Shown here in pieces: positions 58,562 through 62,406 of a stretch of 62,406 bases of DNA. The stretch lies in NCBI RefSeq assembly GCF_023073315.1, contig NZ_JADPJH010000035.1:22034-84439 (forward strand). Direction: 5' to 3'. This stretch comes from Bradyrhizobium sp. 1 (GTDB lineage: Bacteria; Pseudomonadota; Alphaproteobacteria; Rhizobiales; Xanthobacteraceae). The notes below the pieces were generated by a model, which was given only the letters and a program-made list of their open reading frames with translations, made no database searches and was not told where the DNA came from. The stretch's first letter is position 1. Each line of letters begins with the position of its first letter. The position numbers and the translations under genes were made by a program.

Positions 58562-58996
58562 CTAGCCGCGGCGCAGTGCGAAATGCGCGCCGCAGAACGC
58601 CATCACCGCGCCGAGGCACAGCGCGGCAAGCCCGGCCAGCACGCTGGAGATGGTCGGGACCGGGCTCGGTGCCGAGGCCACCTGGCCGGCCCCCGCCAGC
58701 AAGAGCACACCGACGGCGATCAGGAATTGCCGCATCCGTTGCGGAATCTGGCCGTCGACGGCGCTCTGCATCAACGATGCCGTGAAATAGCCACCGGAGA
58801 AGCCGACGGTCGCGATCAGCCACCAGGCAATCGCCGCGCCCGCGGGCATGAACTCATGCGTGTCGGAACGCCAGAGGCCGCCGAGGTCGAGCCCGTAGCG
58901 CGCGCCCAGCATGTGCACCGCGAGTGCGAGCAGCACGCCGGAGATCACGGCGGCGCCGAGAATCAGGCGGCGCGGAAAAAAGGTCGTGTCAGCCAT
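58562..58996 (-). CDS. small four-helix membrane protein, unknown function
   Basis: A 144-residue protein with four hydrophobic segments: residues about 10-28, 49-68, 85-103 and 112-135. No charged motif or family is recognised. ATG at 58996 (MADTTFFPRRLILG) is preferred over upstream starts that would overlap the divergent gene. It is 79 bases from the start of the divergent membrane protein gene. Confidence 0.7.
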   Translation of the reverse strand: MADTTFFPRRLILGAAVISGVLLALAVHMLGARYGLDLGGLWRSDTHEFMPAGAAIAWWLIATVGFSGGYFTASLMQSAVDGQIPQRMRQFLIAVGVLLLAGAGQVASAPSPVPTISSVLAGLAALCLGAVMAFCGAHFALRRG

Positions 58997-59075
58997 GCCT
59001 CGCTTGTAGGATGGGCGAGGGCGATCGCGCAAGCGGATCGCAGACGGGATCGCGCGGACGGGATTGATCGTGAAG

Positions 59076-59663
59076 ATGCAGCTGTTCGAGGCGCGGCCCG
59101 CTTCAGCCACGAGCTATGCCTACAAGGCGTCGCTGATCGGTTCGGCACACCGCTTCGAATTGACGGACGAGGGGCTGTCCTGGCACATCTCCGGCCGGTC
59201 CGGCTTGTGGCGCTATGACGAGATCAGTGCAATCCGATTGTCGTTTCGTCCGGTCTCGATGCAGCAGCACCGCTTTCGCGCCGATGTCAGCCGCAGCGGC
59301 GGCGGCCGCATCGCGATCCTGTCGACGAGCTGGCAGACCGCGGCCCTGATGGCGCCGCAGGACAATGATTTTCGCAGCTTCATCGTCGAATTGCACGCGC
59401 GGATGGCGCAGGCGGGCAGCCGCGCGGCGCTCACCGCAGGTCTCGGCCGCAAGACCTATGCGGTGGTGCTCGCGTTCCTGGCGGTGTTGACCGCGGCGAT
59501 GACGGGCCTGCTGATCCGCGCGCTCATGATCGGCGAGCTCGCCGGCGCGCTGTTCATCCTCGGCTTTGCCGCGCTGTTCGCCTGGCAGGTCGGCGGCTTC
59601 GTGCGGCGCAACCAGCCGCAGAGCTACAGTTTCGATCGTGTGCCCAGGGCTTTGCTGCCCTAG
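59076..59663 (+). CDS. PH-like/two-helix membrane protein, unknown function
   Basis: A 195-residue protein. The first ~110 residues look like a soluble beta-rich (PH-like) domain (FELTDEGLSWHISGRSGLWRY...). Two membrane helices follow (about 132-152 and 155-175), then a short basic tail. ATG at 59076 is used; GTG 59070 and TTG 59064 are alternatives. Oddity: the stop codon is part of an 18-bp tandem repeat, so three in-frame stops follow one another. No family recognised. Confidence 0.72.
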   Translation: MQLFEARPASATSYAYKASLIGSAHRFELTDEGLSWHISGRSGLWRYDEISAIRLSFRPVSMQQHRFRADVSRSGGGRIAILSTSWQTAALMAPQDNDFRSFIVELHARMAQAGSRAALTAGLGRKTYAVVLAFLAVLTAAMTGLLIRALMIGELAGALFILGFAALFAWQVGGFVRRNQPQSYSFDRVPRALLP

Positions 59664-59699
59664 GAGGCTTTGCTGCCGTAAGAGGCTTTGCTGCCCTAG
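59646..59699 (+). repeat. 18-bp tandem repeat spanning a stop codon
   Basis: Three units: 59646-59663, 59664-59681 and 59682-59699, consensus GAGGCTTTGCTGCCCTAG. Each is six codons and ends in a stop (TAG, TAA, TAG) in the frame of the preceding gene. Confidence 0.92.
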
Positions 59700-59761
59700 C
59701 TGCAACCGGCCGCAATCAAACGTGACTTCGCGCGCCGGCGCCGGTGTCGCATCGTGCGGCC

Positions 59762-60361
59762 ATGTCCACGATGCATCGCGCCACGCGGCCGCTTACGGCG
59801 GATGAGATCGCCGAGATCAACCGCGCGCATCTGATCGATACGCCGCTCCGGCCGGCCGACCTGTTGTTCATGTTCGGCACCCGCGAGGACGTTGGCTTGC
59901 GGGCCGACACGGCCGCGCGGCTATGGCGCGAGGGCTTGTTCCGCTGGTCGATTGTCAGCGGCGGCGTGACGCCGGGCTCGGAGCAATCCGAGTGCACCAT
60001 CATCAAGGCGGCGATGGCGGCGGCGGGGATCCCCGCTGACCGGATTCTCGAGGAACATGATGCGATGAACACCGGCGAGAACGTGATCTTCTCGCTGCCG
60101 ATCATCGATGCGGCGCTTGGGCTGCAAAATATCCGCAGCGTGATCTGCCTCGGCAATAGCTGGACCGCACGGCGTTATCCGATGACGCTGCAGCGGCACT
60201 GGCCGGAGGTCGAGAAAATGCTCCTGACCGTGGACAGCTTTGCGACGCCACGCGGGCTCTGGCACACCGATGTCGAGTTTCGCCGACGTGTCCTGCACGA
60301 ATGGGACAAGATCGAGCCCTACAAGGCGAGCGGATTCATCGCGGAATGGCCGGAGGGCTGA
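59762..60361 (+). CDS. YdcF-family (DUF218) protein
   Basis: A 199-residue cytosolic protein with the DUF218 fold: PADLLFMFGTREDVG, WSIVSGGVTPG, the Glu-rich EQSECTIIKAAMAAAGIP and ICLGNSWTARRY. YdcF of E. coli binds S-adenosylmethionine, and other members act on vancomycin resistance or envelope processes; here there is no membrane segment. ATG at 59762 (an upstream ATG at 59744 is possible). It is 14 bases from the end of the convergent MocR gene. Confidence 0.88.
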   Translation: MSTMHRATRPLTADEIAEINRAHLIDTPLRPADLLFMFGTREDVGLRADTAARLWREGLFRWSIVSGGVTPGSEQSECTIIKAAMAAAGIPADRILEEHDAMNTGENVIFSLPIIDAALGLQNIRSVICLGNSWTARRYPMTLQRHWPEVEKMLLTVDSFATPRGLWHTDVEFRRRVLHEWDKIEPYKASGFIAEWPEG

Positions 60362-60375
60362 CGGACGGAGGGAGG

Positions 60376-61719
60376 CTACTCCGTCGAATCAAAATCCTCT
60401 TCCTTGGTGCCGAGCAGCGAGACGAGCGTGCGCAGGCCGGAATCGAGCTGCTCGAAGGTGGGTGGAGCGAGCGCGAGCCGCACCGCATTCGGCGCGTGAC
60501 CATGCGCGACCGCGAATGTCGAGGACGGCGTCAGCGCGATGCCGCGCCGGGCAGCCGCGGCAACGAATGTCTGCGACCGCCAATGCGGCGGCAGCGTCAG
60601 CCAGAGATGATAGGAGCGCGGGTCGGCCGCGAGCTGGTAACCGGCGAGCAATCGTGCCGCAGTCTGCTGGCGGCGCGCCGCGTCGATGCGTTTGAGCCGC
60701 GTCAGTTCGGCGACGGTGCCGTCGGCCATCAGCCGCTGCCCGGAGGCGAGCGCGTGGCCGGAGGCGATCCAGCCGCCGGTGCGGACCGCGCTCATCACGC
60801 TCTCGCGCAGATGCGGCGGCGTGACGAGAATGCCGAGCGCAAGGCCCGGCGCGACCTTCTTGGAGAGGCTGTCGATCACGATGCAGCGATCCGGCCCGAG
60901 CGCGGCCAGCGGCGTGTCGTCGGCGAGGAAGCCGTAGACGGCGTCCTCGATGATGGTGAGGTCGAGCTTTTCGGCGACGCGCATGATGTCGGCGCGCCGC
61001 GTCGCGTTCATGGTGACCCCGAGCGGGTTCTGGATGATCGGCTGGAGATACAGCGCCGACAGATGCGCTTCGCGATGCGCTTTCTGGATCGCGTCGGGCC
61101 GCGCGCCGAATTCATCCATCGGAATCGGGACCAGCGTGATGCCGAGCCGCGCTGCGATGCTCTTGACGTAGGGGTAGGTCAGCGCCTCGACGCCGCAGCG
61201 GCCGCCGGTGGGGACGAGTGCGGCGAGCGCGGCCGCGAGCGATTGCTTGCCGTTGGCGGTGAAGACGATCTGTTCGGCCTGCGGTGTAAAATCCTTGCGC
61301 GCGAGATAGGCGACGGCCGCATTGCGCGCGCTCTTGGTGCCGGTGCTGGTCGAGACGCGCAGCGCAGATTCGAGCGCGTCGACGCGCTCCAGGCCCGCAA
61401 GGCTCTTGGCGATCATCGCCCATTGCTGCGGCAATAACGGATAATTGACCTCGAAATCGATCCGCGCATCGCGCGGCTCGCTCAGCGCCTCGACCTCGCG
61501 CCTGATGTCGCCGGAGATGAAGGTACCGCGGCCGACCTCGCCGACGACGAGGCCACGGCGGAGCAACTCCGTATAAACCCGGCTCGCGGTCGAGACTGCA
61601 ATGCCACGGTCATAAGCAAAATTGCGCTGCGGCGGCAGCCGGTCGCCGGCCCTTAACGTGCCGTTAGAGATATCCGAGGCAATGGCATCGGCAAGCTTCA
61701 CGTACTCGAACTTGGACAT
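60376..61719 (-). CDS. MocR-type regulator (GntR HTH fused to aminotransferase domain)
   Basis: A 447-residue protein. Residues 1-70 form a GntR-type winged HTH (GTLRAGDRLPPQRNFAYDRG, then VSTASRVYTELLRRGLVV). Residues about 90-440 form a fold-type-I aminotransferase domain whose PLP lysine is in IDSLSKKVAPGL. MocR proteins such as PdxR and GabR use PLP or a PLP-amino-acid adduct to control a divergent gene. The divergent neighbour here is the DUF1127 gene at 61905. Two direct repeats lie just upstream of its start. Confidence 0.92.
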   Translation of the reverse strand: MSKFEYVKLADAIASDISNGTLRAGDRLPPQRNFAYDRGIAVSTASRVYTELLRRGLVVGEVGRGTFISGDIRREVEALSEPRDARIDFEVNYPLLPQQWAMIAKSLAGLERVDALESALRVSTSTGTKSARNAAVAYLARKDFTPQAEQIVFTANGKQSLAAALAALVPTGGRCGVEALTYPYVKSIAARLGITLVPIPMDEFGARPDAIQKAHREAHLSALYLQPIIQNPLGVTMNATRRADIMRVAEKLDLTIIEDAVYGFLADDTPLAALGPDRCIVIDSLSKKVAPGLALGILVTPPHLRESVMSAVRTGGWIASGHALASGQRLMADGTVAELTRLKRIDAARRQQTAARLLAGYQLAADPRSYHLWLTLPPHWRSQTFVAAAARRGIALTPSSTFAVAHGHAPNAVRLALAPPTFEQLDSGLRTLVSLLGTKEEDFDSTE

Positions 61720-61721
61720 TA

Positions 61722-61769
61722 TTGCACCGAGAGCAATGTTTCACTTGCTCCGAGTAGTGTACTGGAGCA
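61722..61769. promoter_or_regulatory. candidate MocR operator: two direct repeats and one inverted half-site
   Basis: TTGCACCGAG (61722-61731) and TTGCTCCGAG (61745-61754) are direct repeats 23 bp apart; TGCTCC is mirrored by GGAGCA at 61764-61769. They lie within 50 bp of the MocR start, in the 185-bp divergent gap. MocR-type regulators commonly bind paired direct repeats, which supports this reading. No other feature is seen in the gap. Confidence 0.5.
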
Positions 61770-61904
61770 TTTAAGTTCCATCAAGGTCCGCGATTGAGCC
61801 GAGGAGAGCGAGAGCAATCCGATGGCAAATAAGGTGCAGGCGCTTCCAGCGTCGGCGCCAACGGCATCCGCTTCGCCGCGTGGACAGTAGGCCGGAGAAG
61901 AAAA

Positions 61905-62138
61905 ATGACCACGATTTCGCAAACTGCCGGGCGGAGCTTACGCCCCTCGTCGAGCGGATTTTTCAGCACGCTCGTCAACGCCGCTTATGGCCTGTTCGAC
62001 CGCCTGGAGCGCCGCTCCGCCGTCAAGACGCTGAACGAACTCGACGACCGCGCCCTGCGCGACATCGGGATCAATCGCAGCCAGATCGAGGACGCGGTGT
62101 ACGGGCAGTTCAAGGCCGAGCTGACGCGGTATCTGTAA
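61905..62138 (+). CDS. DUF1127 (YjiS-like) small protein
   Basis: A 77-residue protein with the C-terminal DUF1127 signature LNELDDRALRDIGINRSQIE. The first 25 residues are polar (Ser/Thr-rich), followed by an amphipathic helix (FFSTLVNAAYGLFDRLERR). ATG at 61905 has GGAGAAG upstream. It is divergent from the MocR regulator, a likely controller. A copy of the ~140-bp intergenic repeat starts 12 bases after the stop. Confidence 0.87.
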   Translation: MTTISQTAGRSLRPSSSGFFSTLVNAAYGLFDRLERRSAVKTLNELDDRALRDIGINRSQIEDAVYGQFKAELTRYL

Positions 62139-62150
62139 ACTCCTTCTCCC

Positions 62151-62290
62151 GTGTCCCGGACGCGCTGCAGCGTTCTTACGCTGCTGCGCAGAGCCGGGAC
62201 CCAGAAGGGCCACGCGACCCGCTGATGCGTGGGCCCCGGCTCTGCAGCGCACCGCTGAAGTAGCGCTGCGCCGCGTCCGGGGCACGAGAC
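62151..62290. repeat. copy B of the ~140-bp intergenic repeat
   Basis: Same ends and central blocks as 28894-29032 (GTGTCCCGGACGCGCTGCAG at the left, GGGGCACGAGAC at the right). The differences are mostly in the loop regions. Positions 62291-62406 show another recurrent intergenic sequence (GAAGACCGGGTGCCGGCTGG at the window end) but no gene. Confidence 0.85.
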
Positions 62291-62406
62291 TTTCGTTCAA
62301 CGATAGACACACCTTCGCCCTCTCGCGGCTTGTTTCGCCCGAGCTTTGCTTGATCGCCTTACCCTCAATTGAAAGAGGGCGCAGGGAAGACCGGGTGCCG
62401 GCTGGC

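Overview
The window looks like ordinary chromosome from a Bradyrhizobium-type alphaproteobacterium (Nitrobacteraceae). This is inferred from the high-GC codon use, the gene families (murJ, TrxR-type ferredoxin-NADP reductase, DUF1127, MocR, hexarate catabolism), several families of short intergenic palindromes that I recognise from Bradyrhizobium genomes, and a very large coiled-coil protein of the growth-pole-ring type found in Rhizobiales. I see no tRNA, rRNA, CRISPR array, insertion sequence, phage gene or symbiosis gene.

Layout, 1-14 kb: murJ; a leader-like stretch (a 25-codon ORF, a terminator and an SD-masking hairpin) ahead of a DUF1127 protein; an orphan form-II CoxL-like molybdenum hydroxylase; cytochrome c-556; a trans-sulfuration PLP enzyme; a methyltransferase; a CHRD protein; a dihaem cytochrome c. 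At 9.8-13.5 kb lies a compact peptide/glycan-modification-like group: a nucleotidyltransferase with a carbohydrate-enzyme-type C-terminal domain converges on an operon of PqqD-like protein, HPr-kinase-like protein and family 2 glycosyltransferase.

14-29 kb: thiD, an LpxH-like phosphoesterase with a GT4 glycosyltransferase, a PLP dehydratase, an orthocaspase with an Asn-rich tail divergent from a FucU/RbsD protein, an acyltransferase, an acidic Ala/Glu/Pro-rich protein, an MFS transporter overlapping a dipeptide epimerase gene, and an MlaE-MlaF-MlaD lipid-transport operon.

29-40 kb: a 1902-residue membrane-anchored protein with exact 22- and 44-residue repeats, probably the homologue of Agrobacterium GPR / Sinorhizobium RgsE. 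It is divergent from an Hpt phosphotransfer protein across a region carrying a perfect CtrA-type box. Then come a 2Fe-2S ferredoxin, a thioesterase, a ferredoxin-NADP reductase, a DUF2147 protein and a membrane protein.

40-50 kb: a complete hexarate pathway, all on the minus strand: MFS permease, LysR regulator, KDG dehydratase, glucarate dehydratase, ketoglutarate-semialdehyde dehydrogenase, galactarate dehydratase and one extra enolase-superfamily enzyme. Together they would convert D-glucarate and D-galactarate to 2-oxoglutarate.

50-62 kb: a large exported SGNH protein, a YbhN-like membrane protein, a DUF892 stress protein behind a candidate EcfG promoter, a DHA2 exporter, an MHYT-PAS-GGDEF-EAL protein, small membrane proteins, a YdcF-like protein, and a MocR regulator divergent from a second DUF1127 gene. 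The most interesting items are the growth-pole protein with its CtrA control region, the PqqD/HprK/nucleotidyltransferase group, and the DUF1127 leader.
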